Source: Bradyrhizobium sp. Arg816
GTDB lineage: Bacteria; Pseudomonadota; Alphaproteobacteria; Rhizobiales; Xanthobacteraceae
Direction: 5' to 3'
NCBI RefSeq assembly: GCF_029989365.1
Contig: NZ_JAPRAQ010000005.1
Span: 186,001-250,000, forward strand
DNA length: 64,000 bases
Shown here one piece after another: positions 16,379-24,937 of the stretch; position 1 is the stretch's first letter; the number at the start of each line of letters is the position of its first letter. A program made the translations under genes and the position numbers. The notes beneath the pieces were generated by a model. It did not search any database, was not told where the DNA came from, and saw only the letters and a program-made list of their open reading frames with translations.

Positions 16379-17194
16379 ATGGGTGAAAACTCAAAAATAG
16401 AATGGTGCGATCATACGTTCAATCCATGGATTGGCTGCCAAAAAGTTTCGTGGGGATGCGACCATTGTTATGCCGAAACAATGATGGATCGCCGGTACGG
16501 AAAAGTGCAGTGGGGTCCACATGGCGAGCGCCACCGAACGTCAGAGCAAAATTGGAGGAAGCCCGTCCGGTGGAACGCGCAAGCTGATGCTTTTAGAAAG
16601 GAAAACGGTCATCGACCGCGCGTATTCTGCGCATCGCTCGCGGACGTTTTCGACAATCAGGTTGATTCATCGTGGCGCGACGATTTGTTCGCTCTGATGC
16701 GCAGGTGCAAAAAGTTGGATTGGCTGGTGCTAACGAAGAGACCCGAAAATATAGAAAGAATGTTGCCGTCTGATTGGCGCGATGGGGATTCCAACGTTTG
16801 GCTCGGAACGACGGCCGAAGATCAGAAACGATATGATCTCCGGTGGAAACGTCTAAAGAAGGTGCCAGCGGTTGTCCGGTTCATCTCTTACGAGCCTGCT
16901 CTTGGGCCGCTGCGATTGCCTTCCAATGGGTCGCTGCCGGATTGGCTCATATGCGGTGGGGAAAGTGGGGCGGATGCCCGTTCTATGGACCCGCAATGGG
17001 TTCGTGATGTCATCGCCGATTGCCGCCGTTCTGGTGTTGCGCCGTTTCATAAGCAGTGGGGTTCGTATCAAAACAACCCGCTTGTCGTGGAGAAGGGCAT
17101 GTTGGCTCGTGAAGCACGAGAAGTCGATGCAGAAGGGAAGGGTGGCGGATTGGTAGACGGGAAGCTCGTTCGCAATTTTCCAAGCCCGGACTAA
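16379..17194 (+). CDS. Phage Gp37/Gp68 family protein (DUF5131)
   Basis: 271 residues. The N-terminus has the signature WCDHTFNPWIGCQKVS and WGCDHCYAE, where the Cys-x6-Cys-x2-Cys cluster resembles a radical-SAM-like iron-sulfur site. LVLTKRPENIERMLP, WLGTTAEDQ, FISYEPALGPL and LICGGESGADARSM follow, all family hallmarks. Members are often encoded beside the three-Cys-motif partner TcmP and near mobile elements; no TcmP gene is present here. ATG 16379 has GGAG 8 nt upstream; GTG 16376 is an alternative. Biochemical function unknown. Confidence 0.9.
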   Translation: MGENSKIEWCDHTFNPWIGCQKVSWGCDHCYAETMMDRRYGKVQWGPHGERHRTSEQNWRKPVRWNAQADAFRKENGHRPRVFCASLADVFDNQVDSSWRDDLFALMRRCKKLDWLVLTKRPENIERMLPSDWRDGDSNVWLGTTAEDQKRYDLRWKRLKKVPAVVRFISYEPALGPLRLPSNGSLPDWLICGGESGADARSMDPQWVRDVIADCRRSGVAPFHKQWGSYQNNPLVVEKGMLAREAREVDAEGKGGGLVDGKLVRNFPSPD

Positions 17195-17425
17195 ACTCGA
17201 ACGGTCCAGATGCGATCTGCGGCGGGTATCTCCGATCTCGTCTGCACAACAATGCCGTCGGCATCACCCGCCGTGCCGACGGTCGATTTGATCATGGCGC
17301 TGCGCTCACCTCAGCGGCGCTGACGAAGATCACGAGACGCGAAACCTAGTCATCCCTGGCTGGGGAGGACCTGCCGTGTACCCGTATTCGCAGCAACGAG
17401 GGCGACGCTTTAGGCCAAGATCGGG

Positions 17426-17457
17426 ACTGATAAGGAAATCAGAATTTTCTTATCAGT
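17426..17457. repeat. Inverted-repeat site 2 (32 bp)
   Basis: Arms ACTGATAAGGAAA and TTTTCTTATCAGT around a 6-bp centre. Four bases to the right lies ACTGACTCC, the inverted form of the GGAGTCAGT element that accompanies other copies. It lies in the 400-bp gap between the DUF5131 gene and the 17.6-kb gene, in which no gene is seen. Confidence 0.85.
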
Positions 17458-17534
17458 GTCGACTGACTCCTTTTTGGTAGAAAGCTTGTCAGTCATTTTG
17501 GGACCCGGACGCATTTGGCGGCTCAAAAAATCAA

Positions 17535-17547
17535 ACTTGTAAATGAT
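17535..17547 (+). promoter_or_regulatory. ACTTGTAAA motif, copy 4
   Basis: ACTTGTAAATGAT, 50 bp upstream of the ATG at 17597. Confidence 0.4.
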
Positions 17548-17596
17548 GCCGTGATGGCAATTTGCGCATCACCGCAATGTATCAGGAGAGAGATCA

Positions 17597-18028
17597 ATGT
17601 CGAGAAAAGCGAGACTGACGGATCGAAGGATTATAGCGAGAGTCCCGACCAAAGGAGACGAGATGACAACAGACGACGACGTCGACAATTGGCTGAAAAA
17701 CGCCGTCGCCGCCGACAGTGTCGGAAAGAGCGAAGTCGAATTGCGCGCCCAGCGCGCCTACGCCTTAGAGGGGCTCGTGACGGCCCTCGCCGTCGATGTT
17801 GCCAAAGAACTGACGGTGCTGAGCGCGATGGATATCGAAACTATCGACCCCGACCAGCATGTCGAGACGATGACCGCGCTGCTCGAGGCGGATGAATTCG
17901 TCACTCTCTTGTTGCTCTCGATTGACGAGATCAGCCGGCAAGTCGCTAAAATTCGGAACACTCGGCGGCAGTCCGGGATAGGACGTCGCAAGCGAACGAA
18001 AAAAGACAAGAAAACGTCGCTCCATTAG
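17597..18028 (+). CDS. Unrecognised small helical protein
   Basis: 143 residues (121 from the internal start). Acidic, Ala/Leu/Val-rich, probably all-helical, with a basic tail (GIGRRKRTKKDKK). Two starts have good ribosome sites: ATG 17597 after AGGAGAG, and ATG 17663 (MTTDDDVDNW) after AAAGGAGACGAG. The second gives the more natural protein start. A T-tailed terminator follows. No recognisable family. Confidence 0.6.
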   Translation: MSRKARLTDRRIIARVPTKGDEMTTDDDVDNWLKNAVAADSVGKSEVELRAQRAYALEGLVTALAVDVAKELTVLSAMDIETIDPDQHVETMTALLEADEFVTLLLLSIDEISRQVAKIRNTRRQSGIGRRKRTKKDKKTSLH

Positions 18029-18048
18029 AGACTGACAAAGAAAAAATT

Positions 18049-18082
18049 GTCTCGGCGCAGAACTCGGCGTCGAGACTTTTTT
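18049..18082 (+). terminator. Rho-independent terminator
   Basis: Stem GTCTCG/CGAGAC with a 16-nt loop and a run of six or more T, 20 bp past the stop codon. Confidence 0.75.
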
Positions 18083-18421
18083 AGCTCAATAAGGATCTAA
18101 CATGCTCTTCAGGGCAGTCCAATGATCAGTCTAAAACCTGATCTCATCCGATGCTTCGCTGGAATTCGGGGGCGATTGCCTGAAGGTAGCAGTATTAAAA
18201 TGAGAGAAAGCTTATCAGTTTCCGGATGGACACTACGCGGCTAACGTCTTCCGATCCTGAAGATGGTAAGTGCTGGCCGAGAGTTTCTCAGCGGAGATCT
18301 TCCTCGAGCTTATTCCAAGGCAACAGAGCTCCTGAACATAATAGCGATAAGTTATCGAGTCGTCTGTCGAGGCTAATGGATCGACGGAAGCCACGGCTGG
18401 CTATTCGCGGAAGCGAACATC
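18083..18421. other. Intergenic, half-site only
   Basis: No gene supported. It contains an isolated right arm AAAGCTTATCAGT (arm core 18211-18219) of the inverted-repeat family; the left arm is not recognisable. Confidence 0.5.
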
Positions 18422-18979
18422 TCATTTGGCAGCGCCGGGTCTTTTGGGGATGTTGGTCCGGATCAACGTGTTAATTGCAAGACTTATGTTTGTTGCGGTC
18501 TCTGCATCGCACGCTGTGATCGGAAGGAAACCCCATTCATCGCCGTCGGCATCCTTCCAAAAGCAAGTAAGTTGATCATCCTGATACCTATCCCTGCAGT
18601 GGACGGCGACGATTGCTGGCCGACTTCCATCCTCCAATTTGAACGCGGCGTCTACGCTTGCCGGCTCAGATTTGACCAACTTCGAAAACGGAGTGGAAAA
18701 GGTCCTCTCTAGCACCTCGCCACTTCCGAATCGCCTCACTCGTTTGATTCGCAGCGTCTTCTTATCTCCAAGGAAAGAATTTACGTCATGATAGAACCAG
18801 CTCCCGTAAGTGCCGTTTTCTCCACCAATCTTGACTTCGATTGGCTTGTTTGGACATCGCAGCGACAGCGCAAGCACTTCGACCGCGTCCTCGCTCTCAC
18901 CCGCGCAAAGACTCACGGAAGGCAGGTAGGCAACTAAGGCAAAAAGCAATGCTAGATGATACTTGTGCGAGCATTTCAT
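18422..18979 (-). CDS. Secreted protein of unknown function
   Basis: 185 residues with a signal peptide (~1-26, HLALLFALVAYLPSVSLCAG). The mature part has four cysteines (C42; C129, C140 and C158 region), enough for two disulfides, and no recognised fold. Probably periplasmic. It is followed 28 bp upstream in genome order by another leftward secreted-protein gene, so the two may form a unit. Confidence 0.65.
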   Translation of the reverse strand: MKCSHKYHLALLFALVAYLPSVSLCAGESEDAVEVLALSLRCPNKPIEVKIGGENGTYGSWFYHDVNSFLGDKKTLRIKRVRRFGSGEVLERTFSTPFSKLVKSEPASVDAAFKLEDGSRPAIVAVHCRDRYQDDQLTCFWKDADGDEWGFLPITACDAETATNISLAINTLIRTNIPKRPGAAK

Positions 18980-19007
18980 ACCTACACCCAGAAACTTCTT
19001 TTGGCAC

Positions 19008-19634
19008 TCACCAAGGCAATCGAACTAGCCTAGTATCCTGTAATCCGCACTCCGGACCGTTCACATCTGGATTATCCCATCTGAATTCGGGGCTGAGAAT
19101 AACTACAATCACGCCGTCAATATTGCGGCACCTGTAATTGTAGGTCTCAAGCCGATTATCTCGGCAGATGCGACCACCAGCCACATTCGTGCATTTTGGA
19201 TCTGCCAGAATTCGCTCCTCCCTCAGGCGCTTTCGTTCTTCCGCAGCCTCCCATTGGGCACGGGCTTCATTATTTTTCCTCTCGCGTTCTTCGAGATAGG
19301 GCCGCTCCAATTCTTTCGTGCGCTCAAAAGCTGCGGCATTTTTCTCGTCGACCCCGACGATCTTCGCGCGTGCGGTCTCCTTCGCATAGACCAGCTCTGA
19401 CGCTTGTATCTTGTGGTTCCCGGAGGATTGTCGATTTGTCGATGGCGCTGCAGTTGCGCTTGGTATTGTTGACTGAGCTAGTTGGACCCAAACGCGATGG
19501 CTCCCCGGTGGTACACCGAAGGGTCTGGCGCCGCATCTAGGCTTGCCTGTCACGCAGTCTCCGCTCGATGGTTGCTCTCGCGCATCCACATTGTTCGGCA
19601 GCGCGATAAGCGCAATAAGTATGGAGAGAGCCAT
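19008..19634 (-). CDS. Secreted Glu/Arg-rich protein
   Basis: 208 residues from ATG 19634 (MALSILIALIALPNN, a signal peptide cleaving near VDA); an upstream ATG at 19727 adds 31 residues without a signal. The centre (~85-160) is a charged helix rich in Glu/Arg/Lys (LERPYLEERERKNNEARAQW), probably a coiled coil. The C-terminus has six Cys (CTN..GRICR, YRCRN, GPECG). Function unknown. It lies directly upstream of, and co-directional with, the 18.4-kb secreted protein. Confidence 0.6.
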   Translation of the reverse strand: MALSILIALIALPNNVDAREQPSSGDCVTGKPRCGARPFGVPPGSHRVWVQLAQSTIPSATAAPSTNRQSSGNHKIQASELVYAKETARAKIVGVDEKNAAAFERTKELERPYLEERERKNNEARAQWEAAEERKRLREERILADPKCTNVAGGRICRDNRLETYNYRCRNIDGVIVVILSPEFRWDNPDVNGPECGLQDTRLVRLPW

Positions 19635-19999
19635 CTGAGCTCCGTAAAGCGCGAGTCGGTGTGCCACGATAGACCTCGTCACGGTTCGGGCCTGCACTTT
19701 GTCATTATACCATACCATAGACAGCAAGAGCTTTACCCGGCGAGAGACGCTCAGATGTGTCAGGATTGCTTCCCGATTGCGGTCTGCTTGGATCCTACTG
19801 TTGCCCGTCCGAAGTCTGAGGCCGCTTTAGCGGTACCTAGAGACGACCCCGCTCTAAGCAACGGCGCATTGATTGCGCATTGCTTGTAGGTTGTTTTTTG
19901 AGTCTCTAATGCTGGCTTTCCTGTGAAGAGATTTTCTTTGCTCCACAACTACTGGGTGATAGGCTCGCCCATCTGCTTTGCGAGAATATAAGGCAGGTC

Positions 20000-21427
20000 A
20001 TGCAGATCCGTTTTGTTATTTCGCTTGTTGCAGCTATTTTGAACTCCGCGCCTGCACTCGCGGTCGTAGGAACCTTGGACTCTAAGGACGAATTTCCTTT
20101 CGTGGTCCCGTTGAGTGTTCAATTTGCAGACAATGCCATAGCCTCATGCTCTGGCGCGGTTAGCCGGGCCGGTTTGGTCAGCACAGCAGCACACTGCATT
20201 TGGAAGAAGGGAGTTGGTCTCGCGAAGCTAGTTCAGATCAATTACAGGGATGCGGATGGAAAGTATCACTCAACAAAGCAGCGAAGGATCTTTATGCCTC
20301 GCGCGTTTGTCGATGCTTACACAAAGTGGGATGACGAAAGAGAGAAGGTCTCCGTCGAAAAGAACAGATTGAATTTCATGGAGATGACCCTCCAAGACCT
20401 TGCGTTTATCGTGCCCGACGAGGGTATTGAGATTGAGGGATTTCCGCATTGGGCGAGCGAGCTTCTACAAACAAAGACCTGCTTTGTTTCAGCCGATGAC
20501 GTAGGGAGAGATAGCCCTCCGCCGTCCTGCGCGGCGCGCTACGACGCGGGTTATCTGAAGCAACAGTTGGGCGATCTGAACAATGTCCGAGCTCTAGTGA
20601 TCGGTTACGGGGACTTTTGCACCGATCTAACTAAACGCGAAAAATGCTCTGGGGACGGTAGACGCAGATTTGCAGAATTGAAACTTATTCCGACGGTGAT
20701 GATCGGCTCAAAGACGTTCGACTTGCCTAAAGTGTGGTGTACCGGGCTTAACGCCCAGCAGATCAATCCGGTCCAACCTGGTGATAGTGGCGGCCCCAGG
20801 TTTGTTCGGACCCAGGATGGCCGATGGATCTTCGTAGGATATACATCCGGAGGCGACGACGTTGGCGAATGCGCGTCCTCATTAATCTATCATCTTGAAC
20901 TGTGGCGTTCGGCGGCCGAGTATTTTCAAAAAGTCTCTAGGCAAATAAAGCACTACCCCGCCGAGCGGTGGTACAGTAATCAAGCAACGCGCCTCGTTCG
21001 CGAAGCGCTTGGAAGTTGGTCTGGGCCGCCAGAAGATGCATTGGCCCAACTTAAAACGTACTACAGAGCCTCGACCGACTTCGATGAGAGAGATGAGAAC
21101 TTCGAGCGATTTTACAGAGCTAAGAAGCAGCTTGTGCAAGAGTGGCCAATCCGGCACTTCCGAGTTGTCTCGTCCAAGTTGGCCGAAGGGGACGGGGACA
21201 GTGATCTGGTGAACATTCTCTACACCGAAGTCGAATGGGCCCTTGCCGATCCTCGGACTGGGACGAAGAAGAAGGGGACCTCGAAAGTCGATTTCACGAT
21301 CTACTTTTATCGAGAAAATGAATTGCACATTGCGTACGGGACCAGCCAAGCTTGGCCGCGAATTACCGCCGAACGATGGCAGAACATTTCAGGTGACAAG
21401 TCAGTCACGTTCCCCGTGCCCAAATAG
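20000..21427 (+). CDS. Secreted trypsin-like serine protease
   Basis: 475 residues with a signal peptide (~1-21, ends ALA). An S1/trypsin-like domain carries His65 (STAAHCIW), Asp133 (QDLAFI) and Ser263 (GDSGGPRF), plus disulfide-capable cysteines, so it should be active. A ~150-residue C-terminal extension (from ~320) contains a basic/aromatic region with no recognised domain. Exported, probably periplasmic or secreted. It converges on a leftward operon of small membrane proteins (21444-22672). Confidence 0.85.
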   Translation: MQIRFVISLVAAILNSAPALAVVGTLDSKDEFPFVVPLSVQFADNAIASCSGAVSRAGLVSTAAHCIWKKGVGLAKLVQINYRDADGKYHSTKQRRIFMPRAFVDAYTKWDDEREKVSVEKNRLNFMEMTLQDLAFIVPDEGIEIEGFPHWASELLQTKTCFVSADDVGRDSPPPSCAARYDAGYLKQQLGDLNNVRALVIGYGDFCTDLTKREKCSGDGRRRFAELKLIPTVMIGSKTFDLPKVWCTGLNAQQINPVQPGDSGGPRFVRTQDGRWIFVGYTSGGDDVGECASSLIYHLELWRSAAEYFQKVSRQIKHYPAERWYSNQATRLVREALGSWSGPPEDALAQLKTYYRASTDFDERDENFERFYRAKKQLVQEWPIRHFRVVSSKLAEGDGDSDLVNILYTEVEWALADPRTGTKKKGTSKVDFTIYFYRENELHIAYGTSQAWPRITAERWQNISGDKSVTFPVPK

Positions 21428-21443
21428 CTCCGGGGACCGAGGT

Positions 21444-21650
21444 CTACCTGGTTAGTCCCTGCTGCTCGCCGCACGTACAACTCGTTCCCGGAGGCACGGG
21501 GCTAGTAAATTTCACAGAGCATGTGCCTGCCTGGGTGACGCATGTTGCGTACCAGGGTGGTGGGGATGCTTTGGGGGGATTTGATTGATGCGTGGTAGGA
21601 TTGGCCGCGAGGACCATAGCGACAACGCTCAGTTCGATGCTGGAATACAT
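21444..21650 (-). CDS. Small exported Cys-rich protein
   Basis: 68 residues from ATG 21650, fixed by GGAGG 5 bp upstream. A hydrophobic N-terminus (SSIELSVVAMVLAA) is followed by a short Cys-rich tail (YATCVTQAGTCSV, SCTCGEQ), a pattern seen in small exported proteins of rhizobia. It starts 16 bp after the stop of the 203-residue membrane protein, so it is probably in the same operon. Function unknown. Confidence 0.6.
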   Translation of the reverse strand: MYSSIELSVVAMVLAANPTTHQSNPPKASPPPWYATCVTQAGTCSVKFTSPVPPGTSCTCGEQQGLTR

Positions 21651-21666
21651 ATTTTCCTCCGGCTCT

Positions 21667-22278
21667 CTATTTTGGCTGTGTGCCATTGATGCCAGAGCGC
21701 GGGGGCTCCGACGATATTTGATGGGGAGGTTCAGAGACCTGAGGAGTGCTCCGACTGCTGGACGGTTCGTCCAGAGTGTAAACCCATAAGACGAAGATGG
21801 AGAAGAATGCCAACGAGATACCCAGAACGACCACGCCCACTACGGACGATTGGATTGCTATCTTATCCTTCGAAAGATCAATTGTGCTTCCGTCGGAAAG
21901 GCCGCCTCCCCTTTTAAGTGCGAGAATGAACGATGCCCAAAGCTGAGCTGCAGCAAGTAACACACCAGCTAAAGTGATCGCCACTACCATATACATAAGA
22001 ACTGTATTCTCGGTTCTTTGGAAGAGGTAATTATCTGCACGGATTCGTTCGAGTCGATTAGTGTGCTCGGCGGCGACCAACGTTTGGCAAAGGCTAGCAG
22101 CATCCCACGTCGCTTCCCGCGGAGTTTGATTAGCGGGCTTCTGCGAAACCATCCGGTTTACACAGCTCATTATCGAGTTCGGCTCCTCAACTGCGTCGCT
22201 CGCTTCGAGAGGAGCAGCATCTACGGCGAGCAGTGCCAGGGCGACAGAAAGAAGAAGAATGCGAAGAGGTATTGTCAT
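21667..22278 (-). CDS. Membrane protein with signal-like N-terminus
   Basis: 203 residues: hydrophobic start (~5-22), an extracytoplasmic loop with two Cys, then two transmembrane segments (~94-117 and ~143-167), and a Ser/Pro-rich tail. No family recognised. It is in an apparent leftward operon with the 109-residue three-TM protein upstream (64 bp) and the 68-residue protein downstream (16 bp). Confidence 0.65.
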   Translation of the reverse strand: MTIPLRILLLSVALALLAVDAAPLEASDAVEEPNSIMSCVNRMVSQKPANQTPREATWDAASLCQTLVAAEHTNRLERIRADNYLFQRTENTVLMYMVVAITLAGVLLAAAQLWASFILALKRGGGLSDGSTIDLSKDKIAIQSSVVGVVVLGISLAFFSIFVLWVYTLDEPSSSRSTPQVSEPPHQISSEPPRSGINGTQPK

Positions 22279-22342
22279 AGTATCACGATCCTCGGGTACC
22301 TGAGACTGACAGCGTAGCTTGTTTCTGTCTGGATCTCTGCGG

Positions 22343-22672
22343 CTAAGACTTCATCGGCCAGACCATCTTAATGGCCAATGCCATGACCAAGAAGCAAATC
22401 ACCCAGAACATCAGTGGACCGGCCGCACCCTCAAGCTTGAGACCCCATAGCTCCACTTTTATATCGCCAGACACTTGCCGGAAGAGCGTAATCAGAACGA
22501 ACGCTCCGGCGGCTGCGGCGGGAAGACCGATGATTGCCGCATAGTGGTTCCTTAATATCTCGATTTGCCAGGTCGCTCGAAAGTTCGAGATCCAGACTGC
22601 GGCAGCGGCCAGGAAACCTAGTGAGCAAACGGCGACAGCAGCCCAAAATGCAGCAAGTTGGTACCAGTCCAT
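22343..22672 (-). CDS. Small three-TM membrane protein
   Basis: 109 residues from MDWYQL. Hydrophobic helices lie at ~5-28, ~45-63 and ~83-103, and a short soluble loop (QVSGDIKVELWGLKLEGAAG) precedes the last helix. That loop pattern occurs in small bacterial membrane proteins of unknown function. First gene of the 22.7-21.4 kb leftward unit. ATG 22672 is preferred to ATG 22702 because the longer form adds only a basic stub. Confidence 0.65.
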   Translation of the reverse strand: MDWYQLAAFWAAVAVCSLGFLAAAAVWISNFRATWQIEILRNHYAAIIGLPAAAAGAFVLITLFRQVSGDIKVELWGLKLEGAAGPLMFWVICFLVMALAIKMVWPMKS

Positions 22673-23104
22673 AGTGCGCCCCAATAAGCGTGTTCCGAGC
22701 ACATTCTACACGTTCTATCTAGAAGCGTAGCCCGCGCCGAGGCATGGTCCTTCGAAATGCACCATTCAGCGGCAATAATTGTGCGGCCCCTCGATCCGAG
22801 GAGCGGGAGAAAGGCGCAGCGTTGCCCGGTCCTCCCGAAATAGGGCCAGCCAGCTCGACCTTGCGGCTTCACCGAACGTAAGTCTTTGAGGGTGGATAAG
22901 AAAAGTATGAAAAGCTTATCGGTTGCAGCCGATTCATCTACCTGAAAGTTGGCAGAAGCGCGCCGTTGATCACGTGGTGAAAAGGTATCGAGCTAGCCTG
23001 CTATTAGTCAGCGCCTGGATGACCGCATTGCCGAAAGTCAAACATGATCAGGGCCGGTTGGCTGCCGTATTTCAAGAGCAAAGCAACTCTTCGCTATCAC
23101 GACC
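22673..23104. other. Intergenic with degenerate inverted-repeat site
   Basis: No gene supported. A degenerate 32-bp site at 22892-22923 has left arm GTGGATAAGAAAA and right arm AAAGCTTATCGGT. It separates the membrane-protein unit from the nuclease-protease unit. Confidence 0.55.
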
Positions 23105-23995
23105 CTATTTGGCCGCCATCTCACCTAAGAAGTTGGCGTCGATGAAATGAATGATTTCCGACGTCGCGCCTCCGCGAATAATGATTCCTGCAAATCCGAC
23201 AAAGAACGTTCCTGAAGATCGACCAAGATAGAAAACAGGACCGCCACTCATTCCATCTGCATGGAAGGTAACTTTACGGTCCATTTTTACCCTATGCACG
23301 TGCGGCGAGTTGCTCGGGCCGTCATAGGTTGCTCCAACCTCCACAACATGTGCCCCAATACGAGGCTCTTCGTAATCGACTTCTTGACGTTCAGTCGGAT
23401 ATCCAAACAGCAAAAATCGTCCGGTACTGTTTAATGGCCACAGGCCATCACGTTCCACCGCAAAGAATTCCCTGCTCAGATCCGGCGTCTTGTAATTCTC
23501 GATGACATATTCGAGAGCACGAACGTCTATCCAATCTGTGTCGCTATTTTCGGTGGTGACCTTCGGGCGCAAGAGCGACGACGCAGTAACAGTAGAATTT
23601 TGCGTTTTGACGTAAATGGCCACCCTATCAGGTTCTGTTGAATCGATTTGGTGTCCACAGCAAAGGACCAGATGGCGATCACCAAATTTTACCGCGGTAC
23701 TGCTCCCAAAGAACTGATAAGGAAACTGCTCGCTCCCTGTAAGTATAAAAAGCTGTTTGCAATACCGATGGAGCACGTGCTCAACGTTCGCTGGGTCATG
23801 CCAAAGGCGTCCTATGCGGACTTGCCTGGCTTGTTGCGATCCCAATATCCCTAACAGGCTTTGCAGCATTTTGATGGATAGCTCTTTCACGTTGCTGTCG
23901 CGAACCAGATCGCAGGGTGCAGTGAGGTATTCCGGACCCGGTCGGTGGACGTGTGGGCTCATACCGGCTACGCACAATATTAGTCTGAGCTCCAT
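23105..23995 (-). CDS. Trypsin-like serine protease (cytoplasmic)
   Basis: 296 residues, no signal peptide. The S1-like core runs from ~95: His115 (LVLCCGHQ), probable Asp157 (DWIDVRAL) and Ser250 (ADGMSGGPVF). The sequence FGSSTAVKFGDRHLV is the usual first barrel strand pair. Its start overlaps the end of the upstream DUF6602-like nuclease gene by 16 nt, so the two are translationally coupled. A cytoplasmic trypsin-like protease coupled to a nuclease is the composition of several conflict systems (established in general, inferred here). Confidence 0.8.
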   Translation of the reverse strand: MELRLILCVAGMSPHVHRPGPEYLTAPCDLVRDSNVKELSIKMLQSLLGILGSQQARQVRIGRLWHDPANVEHVLHRYCKQLFILTGSEQFPYQFFGSSTAVKFGDRHLVLCCGHQIDSTEPDRVAIYVKTQNSTVTASSLLRPKVTTENSDTDWIDVRALEYVIENYKTPDLSREFFAVERDGLWPLNSTGRFLLFGYPTERQEVDYEEPRIGAHVVEVGATYDGPSNSPHVHRVKMDRKVTFHADGMSGGPVFYLGRSSGTFFVGFAGIIIRGGATSEIIHFIDANFLGEMAAK

Positions 23996-24777
23996 TCCTT
24001 TGGCATGTACGCATCCAAGTCCATCGCATGCACCACGAAGTTCTGTTGGGCTTTGAGTATGTGGCTGTATAGGTTCAGCAACCCGTTCCCCTCTCGCCCG
24101 AAGAGCTCGGCGGGTACCTTGAAGGCGCGCCGCCCGGCAAACCAGTTCTCCTTCAGAATGCAGACGCCGTGCACATGGGAGTTACCATCGTCCAAACATT
24201 TCCGAAGCTTGTCACAGAAGTGCGGATAGGTCGGGCCAAGACCCTGTTGCGAGAACGCGACGATGTAATTACGTGGTGGCGTCGTCTCCGTCTGTTTCGT
24301 CATCACAGTTCGTGCAGGCTTACCGGGCTCAAAAACGGTTGCAGGCACAATGTATTTCTTCTGAGAGCCAACCTTACGCATTTGCATAATGGCGTCCATC
24401 GAACTTTGCAGCTCATCCTTCGTCAGCACTGACTTCACTTCGATGGTGGCGAAAACAATCTCTGCTGGAAAAAGTCCAGAACCGAACTCGGATAGCAAAG
24501 GGGAGTTGTAGAAATTATCGTAGATGACAATGTCTGTTTGCCGACTTGCTTCACCATGTGCGGAAATAACCACACCCGTGCCTATGGAGAACCTTTTGGG
24601 AAGAGTCCGTCCGAGGACGTTCTTGATGATTTCCTCGGCGATGCGCCCGCGTTCGCCGAGGTGCGGCATCAACTGCGCCATGGCGAGTTGCGATTGGTCA
24701 GCTATGACCTGAAGGGCCGACATATAGGTTAGGTGTGGCGTCGTGGCTGGCTGAAAGTGCCCTGTTTTTCGTGCCAT
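23980..24777 (-). CDS. DUF6602-like protein, probable PD-(D/E)XK nuclease
   Basis: 265 residues. The core RGRIAEEIIKNVLGRTLPKR, then FSIGTGVVIS, then RQTDIVIYDN, then FPAEIVFATIEVKSVLTKDEL fits the DUF6602 pattern. Asp in DIVIYD and Glu-x-Lys in IEVKS stand where a PD-(D/E)XK nuclease active site would be, and the N-terminal Glu (AEEII) completes it. First gene of a two-gene unit with the trypsin-like protease. Domain name moderately sure; nuclease activity inferred from the motif. Confidence 0.72.
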   Translation of the reverse strand: MARKTGHFQPATTPHLTYMSALQVIADQSQLAMAQLMPHLGERGRIAEEIIKNVLGRTLPKRFSIGTGVVISAHGEASRQTDIVIYDNFYNSPLLSEFGSGLFPAEIVFATIEVKSVLTKDELQSSMDAIMQMRKVGSQKKYIVPATVFEPGKPARTVMTKQTETTPPRNYIVAFSQQGLGPTYPHFCDKLRKCLDDGNSHVHGVCILKENWFAGRRAFKVPAELFGREGNGLLNLYSHILKAQQNFVVHAMDLDAYMPKEWSSD

Positions 24778-24937
24778 TGCAGTCCATCACAATTCGAGGA
24801 ATGGAGCAGACTGTTAAACAACTTAACGACTGCGACAAGTAGCGAGCTAATTATCTTGAGGGACTTCTTCACCAGCCACCAAAAGCCCGCCCGGAGGCGG
24901 CTAGCCCATCCTCGCTGCACGCTGTACGTGAGAGGCC

